This document shows, piece by piece, positions 34,504-46,307 of a DNA stretch of 64,000 nucleotides (the stretch's first letter is position 1; each line of letters opens with the position of its first letter). The position numbers and the translations under genes were made by a program. Source of the DNA: Mallotus nudiflorus (Eukaryota; Streptophyta; Magnoliopsida; Malpighiales; Euphorbiaceae). The stretch covers positions 434,001 through 498,000 of the forward strand of contig CANTUR010000285.1 of NCBI GenBank assembly GCA_947683625.1, written 5' to 3'. The notes below the pieces were generated by a model. That model made no database searches. It was given only the letters and a program-made list of their open reading frames with translations, and was not told where the DNA came from.

Positions 34504-36171
34504 ATTGTAACTGTGCCGTGCTAGCATGGTGGGAATATATTTGTAATGGATGTACACAGGCTAAATGACAATAAGAAAATTCAAATTCTTTCATATGTGA
34601 TGTTTATTTTTTTATTTTTGGTCAATTTTGATAATCATCCGACCATTATATATCTAATTTCAGATATTGGCAATCTTCGTGATCAATATATTGACTCAAA
34701 CAAAAAATAATAATAATAATTTTAGTTGATGAATTGAATTTTAAAAATAATTGTGCTTATTTCTATTTTTATTTTTAATAATCGTTAAAGAACTTTTGTT
34801 AAGTTAATAAATGCTATTTTAAACATAATGGCAAGAGCTTGAAAAAATGAGAATCAATGGTTTGAAAAGGAAAATGGAAAGGAAGATTTCTTTCATCAGA
34901 AAATGGAAAAAGACACTAGTGAAGTTTAAGTCAGATTTTGGATTTAAATTTTATATATAAAAAAAAATATTGAGAAAATTTTGTCATTTTATGACTTCAT
35001 TAATCTCAAAATTCGAATTAGTAAAAACTCTTATTGCTATAGAATACCGAAAATATTAGATGTATTAACAAAAATAAAAACAGAAGTGCAAGGTTGTAAT
35101 AGAAGAATCAAAGAGGTGAGTAGGGAGTCTAAAATTTATTTTAGAAAAACATTTTAAAATAAACAGTTCTAACTATTTTATTATTAATTTATAAAATTAA
35201 TTTTTATATTATTTTTTTTAAAAAAAGGAATACTCTTACCATGCAATTTATTTGTGCTTAAATCAGTTCAAGTTCTTATTAGTTTTAAAAGAAAAAGAAA
35301 ACCAAAAATTAAGAATAAATGGAAGAAAATGAAATGAAACACAAAAATAGTAAAACTACTTTGACAACTAATTGATTTTGATGCATTTATTTAGCCCTTT
35401 AACTTCCATGCAACTTGTTTTCTGCAGTTCATGATAAAAGAATAAAAAAGTGATAAAACTAATTATATTAAGTAAAAGAAAAAATATTGGTATTCAGAAA
35501 AAAAATTGCTACTTTAAAATTATTGGTTACTTGCTTAAAAAAAAAAATTAAAGAGAGAAAAGGAAATGAAATAGAGAAGGTAAAACAAATAGTACGTATA
35601 AGCATAGTCCGTACTCCATTACAAAATGATAAATAAAAAATTAAGCCCAAAGAGATCCTAACTTTGAAAAGTGATAAAATTATACTTAAAAGTATTTACG
35701 GGCAAATATTTCTCTAATAGGCTATTCACAACAAGTTATTATATTGGAAAATGAATTCATGGGAATTCAAAAATTTTGAAAATAAATTAAAGAATGAAAT
35801 TTCTGTAATCATAATTTGCAACCCAAAAGAAATAGTATTTTTACAATACTTGTGCTTAGGTGTATAGGTAGGAAGTATGATCCGCGTACACTTTAATTTG
35901 TAAGCGATTTTTTATGATCATATTTCCGTTTCTGAGTGTTTATATTTTCATTTTTATATATTTATACTATTTAAATACTTCAATATAAAAGATAAATATT
36001 TTAATTGAAATTCGTTTTCCATATTTGTATTCCCTGAAACACATCAGTATTCGTGGTATGTGGCATAGAAATAATAGTATCATTAGTGTTGGAACGTTTT
36101 TCAATTTTAACAATCCAATGTTTTAATTTCTTTATAATAAATACGTTTGTAAACCTATAAATAAATTATAA
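34501..36171. other. Intergenic DNA, nothing recognised
   Basis: AT-rich sequence with some A-rich runs. I see no exon structure or element end. Confidence 0.5.
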
Positions 36172-36180
36172 TTTTATATA

Positions 36181-37131
36181 GGAAAAAATTCTAAATATGA
36201 TCCTAATGTTTACCTCAATTCTTACCTTGACATTATATTTTTTAAAGTACAATTGTGATCCTAAAGTTATCAAATTTGGTGCAGTTAAACACTATATTTA
36301 ACGGTGTTATATTTTTCCATTAGAATCAAAGGACAATGTTCAAAAATGACCCTCATGTTTACCCCAATTACATTTTGGCATTTTATTTTTTTATTTGAAA
36401 AAATTAAATTTAATATTTCAATAATTTTATTTTTACTTTAATTTTAAGAATAAATTATTTAAGTTTCAAATTTTATTGATTTTATAAAATTTAATGAATT
36501 TTTTTTATTTCAATACACATAAACTAAGATATAATTTAAACTAATTTCAAGAAATTTTTTATTTCAATATTTATTATTGATTTTAGTTGCCAATTTTTTA
36601 TATTTTCCCATTAGTCTAGTAGTACAAAAAATAACTACATATTAAAATAAAATCATAGAGTATAAATAACATGAATATTAATTTATTTATTTACAATTAA
36701 AGTATAATATATGTGTTTAATACCACATAAAAATTATAATAAATATAAAAACTATTCAACCATTTAGCATTAGAAAATAATTTATGCATTATTTATTCAT
36801 ATTTTAATATTTTAATTAATAATTATAATTCAATTTTAAAAATAATTAAAAATTGATGTTCAAATAATTTATTCTTGAAATTTAAAAATAAAAATAAATT
36901 ATTAAAATATTAAATTTATTTTTTTTCTTCAATTAAAAATATAAAGTGTCAAAATGAGATTTGGGATAAACATGAGGTCATTTTTTGACATTATTTTTTG
37001 ATTCTGATGGAAAAATTTAACACCGGTTAAATGCATTAAATTTGGGAACTTTAGAGTATTGGATATCAAAAAATATAAGTGTTAAAGTGAGAATTGAGAT
37101 AAACATTGGGGTAATATTTGGACCATTTCCT
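36181..37131. mobile_element. Second Mutator-like element, just upstream of the aquaporin gene
   Basis: A 9-bp duplication TTTTATATA (36172-36180 and 37132-37140) flanks inverted repeats of about 230 bp. From the left end: GGAAAAAATTCTAAATATGA; from the right end: AGGAAATGGTCCAAATATTA. Further pairs such as GTTTACCTCAATTCT / GTTTATCTCAATTCT continue inward. The centre (about 36410-36900) is AT-rich without a reading frame. It is non-autonomous. Its family differs from the element at 32288. Confidence 0.85.
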
Positions 37132-37225
37132 TTTTATATAATCATCTAACTTCACACACCCATTTGTTATATTAAAAAAATAATTGAAACATCAAACAGA
37201 ATAAAAAAATAAGGACATAATTATT

Positions 37226-37236
37226 TCTATATACAC
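37226..37236 (+). promoter_or_regulatory. Possible TATA box of the aquaporin gene
   Basis: TCTATATACAC lies about 240 bp before the start codon. A possible 5' UTR intron follows (GAAG|GTAGGT near 37301 to TTTTCAG near 37402). The alternative TATA-like word TTTATATAA at 37134 is part of the Mutator target duplication. Weak evidence without transcript data. Confidence 0.35.
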
Positions 37237-37470
37237 AGATACTCTGATGCTGCAGAAAAAGATCACACACGCAGACAAAAAGAGAGGATTCTTGAAGAAG
37301 GTAGGTTCATTAACAACTTGAGTCTCATGATGTTAACTTAAGAATATTTTCTTCAAAATTATTTCGTGCATTTCTCTTTTTATTTATTCTATACATTTTC
37401 AGCGCTCTCAGTCTTTGATTATTCCTTTGTTCCATCAACGTACGTACACTTTCATCTCTCAGTCAAGGAA

Positions 37471-39775
37471 ATGGCGACAACAATAGATTCTGAACTCAAC
37501 AATTCACCAGCTCCCATAGAAGATCTTGTCTCCGTGGAGAACCCCAAATCTACAAGATCAATCTTACGTCTTGTTCAATCATTTCAGAAGCATTACCCTC
37601 CTCATTTTCTCAAAAAGGTACTTACCTATATCCGCTAGTTCTCTTCATTTTCTTGCATTCTAAGAGATATTCATGTTCATGCAATTAACAGGTGATGGCA
37701 GAAGTAGTAGCTACCTATTTGTTGGTGTTTGTGACATGTGGTTCTGCTGCTATTAGTTCAGCGGATGAAAAAAGAATCTCAAAACTTGGAGCTTCAGTAG
37801 CTGGAGGACTTATAGTCACTGTAATGATCTATGCAGTAGGACATGTTTCCGGTGCACACATGAATCCAGCGGTCACTACAGCTTTTGCTGCTGTTAGACA
37901 TTTTCCATGGAAACAGGTAAAACTTAATCCTCAAATTCATAATTAGTTCTTGGCATCAGGGTGGGTGTTACTTCAGAAAATTCTTAAAACAAAATATTAA
38001 TTGACCTGTCGCAAATTGACCACTAAACTCTTGCGAGACAAGAACTCAGATCATTCGTTCTATTACCTAGTGGCGTCATGGTTTGTTTTTTGTTAATTCA
38101 AATTCTGTTTTCCAAATTGAAAGTCGATAGGTCCACGATTTAAAGCCATGCATATCTGGTGACAGGCACAGGACAATAGTGATGTGGGGAAATTTAGACC
38201 CTATATAAAACCCTTGGCTTTTATCACCTTCAGGTTTTATGTTAGAATAGTATGACCACAACAATTTCCAGACAAATAATAAATAAGGCTGCATTATTTG
38301 AGAGGGAACATTTTTTGTGAAGGAAAAAAATTAGAGAAAACGAGGGAAGTGTTTAGGATATATGAAAAAACCTTATCTGGGTATGGTGGCCACATGCATA
38401 TAGTTAGAACAGAATTAAATTCCCATCTAATCACACATATAATTCTCATTTGGTGCTCACAAGAATGAGCCAAATTAAGAGTTCTGCAGTTTGCTTGTTG
38501 GACCGACTAAATGCTATAATATTATTGGACAAATTTAAAATAATTGCATGTTCTTCATTTAGGAGATTTGAATATATAGTTTATCATGTGATGATAAACT
38601 ATTTAAAACTAGCTAAATGAGCCAATTATTTATACTTCCCATCAATGAACTCTATAATACTATGGCAAAATGAAAAAAAAAAAAAAATTAGCGAAAGTCT
38701 TTAATGTCAGATACATATTTTTTTCATTTCAAATTTTATATAATATGGTCAATTTTTTTTTTAATTTTTTTTTTTAAAGTGAATTTAAAAGATTTTTTTT
38801 TTTTTTTTCAAGTAAAGAGAGTTAAAATTATTATTGCAGGTTCCATTTTATGTAGCAGCTCAATTTACAGGAGCGATTTCTGCATCTTTTACATTAAAAC
38901 TGCTACTACATCCTATAAAACATGTGGGCACGACTTCACCTTCAGGATCAGATTTTCAAGCTCTAGTCATGGAAATTGTTGTGACATTTTCTATGATGTT
39001 CGTTACTTCGGCTGTGGCGACAGACACTAAAGCTGTAATTATCATAACTACTTCCATCCAAAATTATGACTTTTGCACAACAACTCCCATAAAAAATATG
39101 ACTTCCACGTTTTACATAATTGTTAGATTTGTTACTTACTATTGCTTTTTTTTTTTTTGGTAGATAGGAGAATTAGCTGGATTGGCAGTTGGTTCGGCAG
39201 TTTGTATAACATCCATCTTGGCCGGGTAAGCCAAAAAAAAATTCACTACAACAAATTCAACGTAACCTTTTAAGGTTTCAACGCAACCAGTGCTTCATTC
39301 ATTAGTGTGTTGTAATGATACACCAAATCCACACTTTGATCGTCTAGGTATTGTAGCATATATTCTGAAAAATAAAAATTGAAGTACTAAAAAAATTGAA
39401 TGAGCATCCAAAAACATCACGGACTTTAAGCAAGAATTACTAAGCTTTTTTTTTAGGGGCCTTAAAACTCTATTATAAAACCAGAAATTCACATGAACAA
39501 TCCACAGTTGTTAACTAACAACCTATCTAGTTATCTTCAGACCAATATCAGGTGGATCTATGAACCCAGCAAGAACGCTAGGACCAGCCATTGCTAGTGC
39601 ATACTACAAGGGGATATGGGTATATCTGGTCGGACCAATGATTGGAACATTGCTCGGGTCTTGGTCTTATAAGTTCATTCGAGTCACTGATAAGCCAGTC
39701 CAGACAATTTCTCCACTTCCATTTTCTGCAAAACTTCGTAGCATGAGAAGCAATATCGATGAGCAATATGTCTAA
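37471..39775 (+). CDS. NIP2-1: NOD26-like intrinsic protein (aquaporin), NIP2/Lsi1 class
   Basis: Plasma-membrane channel; known relatives conduct silicic acid, boric acid and arsenite. Five exons: 37471-37617, 37692-37916, 38840-39034, 39164-39225, 39541-39775. All introns have GT-AG ends, and together they encode 287 residues. Two NPA boxes are intact: SGAHMNPAV (N107) and GGSMNPARTLG (N218), with exactly 108 residues between them. The predicted selectivity filter is G87, S206, G215, R221, the G-S-G-R set of NIP subgroup III (Lsi1). Strong similarity to Lsi1 runs through AGGLIVTVMIYAVGH and GELAGLAVGSAVCITSI. The start ATG follows stops upstream and gives the usual hydrophilic N-terminus. 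No break, stop or lost key residue was seen. The gene is the only intact one here and converges with SMC4 remnants downstream. Silicon permeability is inference from filter and spacing. Confidence 0.95.
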
Positions 39776-39939
39776 GGGGATGGTGAGAAGATTGCAACGA
39801 ATGAGCTCTTACAATAGCTCCTTACAGTTTCTAGCATCAACCTTGTCTCTTTGTTTGCTAATCAATCTTATAGCATTTTTGTCCATAGCTAGAAGGTAGT
39901 CTGCATGTATTTCAATTTTACTACATGTTCTCTAAATAC

Positions 39940-39945
39940 AATAAA
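39940..39945 (+). terminator. Possible polyadenylation signal of the aquaporin gene
   Basis: AATAAA lies 165 bp after the stop codon, within AT-rich 3' sequence. Confidence 0.45.
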
Positions 39946-40524
39946 CGCGCAAATCGTTACATAAAAGAGCTATCATTATCAAATCAAGTTTAAAATACAA
40001 TTTATTAACTTTTAAGGACCATGACTTCAAAGTAAACAATGGCAGTCTCTTAATCCATAATGTGTCTGCAAAATAGTTCCATTATGTGGACACTAAGAAA
40101 TGTACACTCGCACTCACAACAGGCGAACAACATCTGAAACTTAAATATGTGGAGAAATACAGCAGGTAATGTTCCAAATAAATATTGAGTTGATATTTGC
40201 TAGCTACATGTATGTGCAAATTAGGCCTATACAAGAATCAGGATGGCGTTGTATCATGCTTCGATTCACAATGCAAAAGTCCACAAGCACGCCAAGAAGC
40301 ATTTCTGCACACCACGAAACTGCCTGGATTGATTGCAATGCTTCTAGTATAATTGTCAGTTTTGTAGATCCCAACAAGTCGATCAGCCAACTCAAACATG
40401 TTGTTTCTAAGGCTGCATGTCACCGAAAATGTAAAACAAATCAAACCAAAGTAAGTATTTATAGCATCAGAAACAACAGCAACAATCCATTGTCAGCGTC
40501 CATCCTACTTAATGATGATGAATT

Positions 40525-40686
40525 TGATAAGGAACACGATATTTTAGCTCATTCAATTCAGTAGTTCAGTTGTATTCATCTACTTGTAACCACCTGATGT
40601 AGTTTAGCTTATCTTTTATTCTTATCGTTGTACATTATTGTATATAAACACTTCACATGACAATACAATATTCAAGAGCTGTTTCA
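40525..40686 (+). repeat. Copia-3 5' LTR
   Basis: TGATAAGGAACACG ... GAGCTGTTTCA, with TATATAAAC as TATA box near 40650. By hand count about 12 of 162 bases differ from the 3' LTR. Confidence 0.93.
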
Positions 40687-40727
40687 TGGTATCAGAGCTC
40701 TTTTTCAGTTTAATAACCACTCTTACA

Positions 40728-41032
40728 ATGGCAACTGAAAGCTCTTCAACAAACACATATGTTCCAGCCGTCTCTTCCAACACTATTCAAGTTTCATCTC
40801 TCCCAAATGTCACCACTCATCTACCTCTTAGACTAAATTCCACCAATTATCTTCTTTGGTAGCTCAAATTATGCCTCTCCTCCATAGCTATGATCTTGCA
40901 AAACATGTGGATGGAAGTCTCCAACCACCTTCTCCTATGACAAAAAATAATAAACCCAACCGCCAGTATGAAACTTGGTTTCGCCATGATCAGCTCATCC
41001 TGAACCATCTCAGGTCCAGTCAAAGGAGAAGG
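40728..41032 (+). pseudogene. Copia-3 gag N-terminal part
   Basis: ATG at 40728 begins MATESSSTNTYVPAVSSNTI. LRLNSTNYLLW follows, then a stop, then a frame with HDQLILNHL near 40990. N-Y-x-x-W is the conserved start of plant Copia gag (UBN2-type). The sequence ends where the gypsy protease region begins near 41033, the scar of a deletion. Confidence 0.8.
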
Positions 41033-42865
41033 TGACAACTTCTCCACTGAAGTATCCCTGACCAATGCCAAATATCCTTGACAACCTTTCCTCAACAACT
41101 TCCTAGCCGTAATAGCAGAAATAAGATTCTGAGGTGCTGAACTCCTATCACCAATAAACTTAAAATCTTCTTCACCAGGAATTCTGAACGTCACCTCTTT
41201 ATTCCTGCAATCTACCACGGCATAGTGCTGAGATAACCAATCCATTCCCAAAATAACATCAAACTCCATCACATCCAACAATATCAAATCAGCGGGTAAT
41301 TCTTTACCTCCCACGAGAACTGGACAACCAGAAAGAACAATATCGGTGTCCAAGGAATCGTTCAGAGGAGTGGCAACGGACAAAGGAAAAGCCATCCTCG
41401 AAGCTTGCCAACAAGATTTAGAAGCAAAAACAGAAGAAACAAACGAATGCGTGGCATCTGGATCAAACAAAACCCATGCATCCAGGTAACAAACAGAAAC
41501 AATACCTGCCACGACTGCATTAGATGCCTGAGCATCCTGCTGAGTGAGATGGAAAACTCTGGCCTGACCTCGACCTCCCTGCTGACTGGTAGAAGCCTAA
41601 CCAACACCTCTGGCACCTCCTCTAGTTCCTCTACCACGACTCTGCTGTGGAACAAACTGAGTGAAACTCTGGTGCTGGGCTGGTGGTAACTGAAATGGCA
41701 CGGGTGCAGCACTAGCAATCGACTGCTGTGGGAATCGCGGAATCTGCTGCTGCTGATACCCGGAGTAAGGACACGATCTGGAAAAATGTCCTATCTGCCC
41801 GCATCTGAAGCATGTCAGTGGTGTCAGATAACACGGTCCCTGATGGACTCTACCATAAGTCTGACAAACACTGGCCGCTGATCCAGAACTGCGACCACTG
41901 CTGCTGCTCGAAGCACTTGATCCAAATCTGAACGATCTACGCTGACCTCCACGGCCATGTCTACTGCTCCGATGCACTCGCTGCTGCTGTCTCTGACTCT
42001 GCTGAGTCGGACCTCGCTGCTGACTACTCGAACCAACATGAAAACTCGAATATGGAGTAGCCTGCAATCCACTCGACTGAACTCCTAGCTGGTAATAATC
42101 AGGCATCTCTCCGTGCCTAACTAGCCTCAGCTCAATCTCCTTGGCTAACTCAATCACAAACTCGAGAGTAAGGCCTACTGTAGGCATACCAGCAAAAGCA
42201 GAACCCAAACCAGTAACGTATGTAGTGACCACGAAATACTGATCTCACATCAGATCCTCTGCATATCTACCTAAACGAAGAAACTCTCGGGTGTACTCCT
42301 CTACTGATCGATCTCCACGAGAAATACTGGTCAGTCGAAGATGATAGCTCAAACGAAGCGGCTCTGGACAGAATCTCCTCATAAATCGCTCTCGAAACTG
42401 AGCCCAGGTCATCGTCATCATATAAGGCTGGATCATCTGAATAAACCAATCTAAGGCTGGTCCCTCAGCAGACAACTCAACGATCATGATCCGCTGGTAC
42501 TTGGTATGAGCAGTCCGAGTCCTAGTCTCAATCGCGTGTAGAAAATCTAACGGATCGGAAGTACCGTCAAACGCAATCCTGCCAACTCGGGCATAGAACA
42601 AAGCTGCCTCAGGGTCAGACATACCCTGCTGATAGGCAGGCTAAACAGGCTGAACAACTGGAGGAACAGGAACATCAAACTCAGGCTCAACAGGCTCCTC
42701 GTCCTGTAACTCTCTCTGCCTACGGCGACCTGCCGCTCCTCGAGGTCTACCTCTGCCACGACCTCTACGTCTAACTGGCTACTCAGGAGGTAAAACCTCA
42801 TCCTGAAAAGACTCATCATCCTCGGCCTCAACGACCGGTGGAGCGACACGCGCTCGCCTCCTCAT
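41033..42865 (-). pseudogene. Gypsy-2 gag and protease, nearly readable
   Basis: Start MRRRARVAPPVVEAEDDESF at 42865. The capsid domain at 42450-42250 reads MTWAQFRERFMRRFCPEPLR and SVEEYTREFLRLGRYAEDLM, then one stop. A Ser/Gln/Arg-rich linker follows, then an intact CCHC knuckle CFRCGQIGHFSRSC near 41810-41770. The protease near 41450 reads FDPDATHSFVS, with the Gly after the active Asp replaced by Asp. It continues to EFDVILGMDWLSQHYAVVDC near 41265-41210. Only about four stops were seen (after 32 codons, near 42640, at 42245 and near 41597), fewer than in Gypsy-1, so this copy looks younger. It has no RT. Confidence 0.9.
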
Positions 42866-43045
42866 ACTGAAAAGACAAACGGAAAGATTCAAACAAAACA
42901 GACAACGGAGGAATAACACTGAAAACTAAGTAAGGAATACTTATCAAGACATACTCGAACCTAATTCACTGCAGTAGTTCAACAGAAAACACAACTTTAA
43001 AACTAGGGCCACAACTCACATAACTAAGCCCTGACACAGAACTCC

Positions 43046-43057
43046 GCTCTGATACCA
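43046..43057 (-). other. Gypsy-2 primer-binding site
   Basis: TGGTATCAGAGC on minus, four bases from the LTR end; exact match to the plant initiator-Met tRNA 3' end. Confidence 0.93.
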
Positions 43058-43061
43058 ACTT

Positions 43062-46000
43062 TGTCACGACCCAAAACAGGGGCCATGACCGGCACTAGGG
43101 AATGGGAATTCTTTCGAATCTGGAACTCGTAGCAAGCCTAAAAAATAAAATAAAATAAACCATGCAATAATAATAATAACAATATCAAATGCAGCGGAAA
43201 TAAAAATCATAAATATCACAATAGTATTTTCACCAACTGGATTTAAGTCAAATCTCATCTCATATATATAAATCTCTTTTAATACAAATCCAGTTCAAAT
43301 ATAATACAATATCTCACATAAATAAAATACATAAAATCCCACGTTTAATTTACAACTACTGCAGTATCTAGATTAAAAAAATAAGACTCAAGTAAGCAGT
43401 TTACACAAAGAAGCCGGGGCGGAAGAAATCCGGCGTACAGGCCTGCTACTGAGGTCTGAAGATGTTGACTCTCCTGAAAAATTGTCAACGGAAGGGAGTC
43501 AAACCTCACTGAGTGAATTACTATAATATATATACATGCATACTAAATGACAATGCATACAGTCAACAGTATATATATATAATATGTATATATACAGGCA
43601 AATTCACACAGATGCAGTAAAATCATTTTATATATATATTTCATTGAAAATCATCTTGTATGAAGGATCAAATAGAACCCTATGATATCGAAACCTCAAT
43701 CAGTGTTAGACAACACTCTAGCCACACAGGCTCACTTAATCCAAATATATCCACTTAATCCATTTAGACAGTAGACTGGCCCCGAGACACTAAGTCAACC
43801 GAGCTCCAGCAGTCTGACTGCCAGTGTGATTGGCCCCGAGACACTAGGTCAACCGAGCTCCAGCAATCATACCTTCAAACCATATCTCACACATCAAATA
43901 ATCATATTCAATCAGTATCCACAAATAGTTAGTAATATAGCCTATCTGCTATAAGAGCACCGGTACGTACTCGGTCCTAGTGCTTCCCACTAGGTAGCAC
44001 GTTCTATTGATATCCTTCATCAATAAATATAAAACATCCATTCACAAATAATGATGCATGAATTTAAATAAAATAACAATATAAACCACATATATATACT
44101 GGAAATATACCAAAAGTAAATCAGGTATATTTCGACTATATATACGTCAAATCAATGCAATCAAATTATAAATTAAGGTAGAAATATATTTAAAACATTT
44201 TAAATATAATTTATTAACAAAACATGTATATAATTTAATATATACCAAAAATATACCAAAAATATACTTAAATACAAATCACATTATTTATGCATTTTAA
44301 TCAAAATAAAACATATATTTCTAAATCATGCATCCTAAAACATATATATATAGTATAGTAACTCACCCTAGTGCGCTCCACGAGATGGGTCCGACGGGTC
44401 TGGTCCACTAGGCCTCGGTCTCGGCGCAACTAGACAAACAATAAATAATCGACATTAGAATAAACCTAACAGAAAATCCTAGAATTCAATCTAGAGTATT
44501 AAACACGGAAACAGAAATTAGGGATCGACCAGATATCACGTTTTACGAGAATTCTACTGAAAATTCGACAGAACCTCCCCTGTAAAACTGATATCTCTCT
44601 ACTCAAAGAGTAGAGCCGACCCTGCAAAGAAACACACTTCGAAAAAAATAGGCACAACAACTCATCCACAACCTCTCGGTCGGACTCCAAATTACCGTAT
44701 ACCGATCGGGGTCCACAAACACAGAACAATTCTGAAAATACCAAAAATATCCTTAAATCACATAACTTCATTTTATAAGTAGAAATTACATAATTAACCT
44801 TAAAACATATTAAAAACCAATAAAAACTCATTTTATTAGAAAAACCATATATTATATATATAATTGAAAATAATTCACGAAAAATAGTTTTAATTAGTTA
44901 AAAATACCAAATAATTTTTAGAAATCATTTTTATACCTTAAATAACTATTAAAACCAATTAAAATACGTTTTTAGCCAATTTTGAGTAAAATTACCAAAA
45001 TACCCCTATATATATAAATATACCAAAATTACTTCAAAAATTCACCAAAAATTATACAATTATCCAAAATTAATTTTCTCAACATATTTATCAATAATAT
45101 TAATAATTAAACTCAATTAACCAATTAATTTCAATTTAAAACACAATTAACCCTAATTTCCCAAAATTACATAAACTTAAATAATTCAAAATAAATACAT
45201 AGAAATTCATAAAAATTCCAAATAAATTCCTATAATTCATTTCAACACCTAATTTAACCATAAAACACAATTTCATAATTTAAATAATTAATTTCCAAAA
45301 ATTAGAAAATAATATTAAAATATTCAAAAATACCCAAAAATCAAAATAATCTCCAAAAATTCCATAAAAATTCGTACATGTAGATTAAGCTACTGGGATC
45401 AACATTTGTGAAGGGATTTTTCATGAAGCAATCAATTCGAGGCTCAAAAAAATTGAAAACCCTAATATGGCCGAAATTGAAAATTCGAAACCTAAGCCAA
45501 GCAAGACCAATTCAGCTCAAACCAAAGCTATAATCACACTCACCGGTGCTCAAGGAGAAGAAAGAGATCGGCGGTGTCGAAAATGGTGGCTGGAATCGTG
45601 GTCGACGGCGAGGAGAGGAAGTTTCGGCCAAATGGGAAAAATGGGAGCTAACCGGCGCCGGGGAAGGAGCTTGGGGCGGCGGAGCAGCTGGCTGGGGAAG
45701 GTGGAGCTGCTGGTGGCACACCGAAGGTAGGTGATCAGAAGTTGCAGCGGGAGGGGAGAAGGATTGGGCGCGGGGAAGGAAGAAGGAAGGAGAAGAAGAG
45801 AAGAAAATAAAAAGAAAAGAAAAGAAAAAGAAAAGAAAAATAAAAAGAAAAATAAAAATAAAAAAATAATTTTAATAAAATATTTGAAAAAAATCACATC
45901 CACACACTTAATATTTTATATTTTAAAATTTAATATTAATTAAAAATAATTAAATAACAATAGAACAAATAATTAATTAATAAAATATTAGGGTAATATA

Positions 46001-46307
46001 TTAAACCATAATTAGATAAATAATTAAATTTATACACGGTGTTTAATATTTTAAAAATACGCATGAGTTCATGCAAATTCAAAAATATATTTAATATAAT
46101 TAATAATAAATTATTTACGTGAAAATTTCCCCGAAAATGCAAGTCCCGGGAAAATTTTACGTAAAGCACTTAAAATAATACACAATAATTAAAATAGGTT
46201 TTAAATATATATCAATCTCGTAAAAATATCGTAATATATATACAAAAATTATTAACACTGTATATCCCGATATAGTGTAAAAATATTTAAAAACACGGGA
46301 TATTACA
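43062..46307 (-). repeat. Gypsy-2 5' LTR (copy D)
   Basis: 3246 bp, plus strand TGTCACGACCC ... GGGATATTACA. It is closest to solo copy A. It contains a purine tract (45776-45860), the leader region, the intron-like segment and hairpins, including twin stems near 43776-43872. Confidence 0.92.
44622..45543 (-). other. Candidate intron inside LTR copy D
   Basis: Donor CACCG|GTGAGTG at 45543 and acceptor GTTTCTTTGCAG|GGTCGG at 44622 on minus, 922 nt, nearly the same length as in copy A. Confidence 0.55.

Larger units (their letters stand above)
41033..46307 (-). mobile_element. Gypsy-2: 5' half of a Ty3/gypsy chromovirus
   Basis: Same family as Gypsy-1. Present on minus: 5' LTR 43062-46307, primer site 43046-43057, gag and protease down to 41033. 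The protease ends at RDTSVEKLS, in the middle of the region that continues in Gypsy-1 near 22120. RT, RNase H, integrase and the 3' LTR are gone. The right edge lies in the RNase H region of Copia-2. The missing left half is best explained by one deletion joining it to Copia-3 gag. Confidence 0.9.

Noticed and set aside
40169..40564. 131-codon plus-strand frame downstream of the aquaporin
   Set aside because: Antisense to the SMC4 last exon and continuing into the Copia-3 LTR.
40847..41512. 221-codon minus-strand protein with a gypsy protease start and an unrelated end
   Set aside because: The last ~50 residues are antisense Copia-3 gag read through the deletion scar near 41033, so it is not a novel fusion protein.
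41405..41689. Plus-strand frame with Ser/Thr-rich residues, and the similar one at 22516-22782
   Set aside because: Both are antisense to the gypsy gag-protease junction, which explains their similarity.
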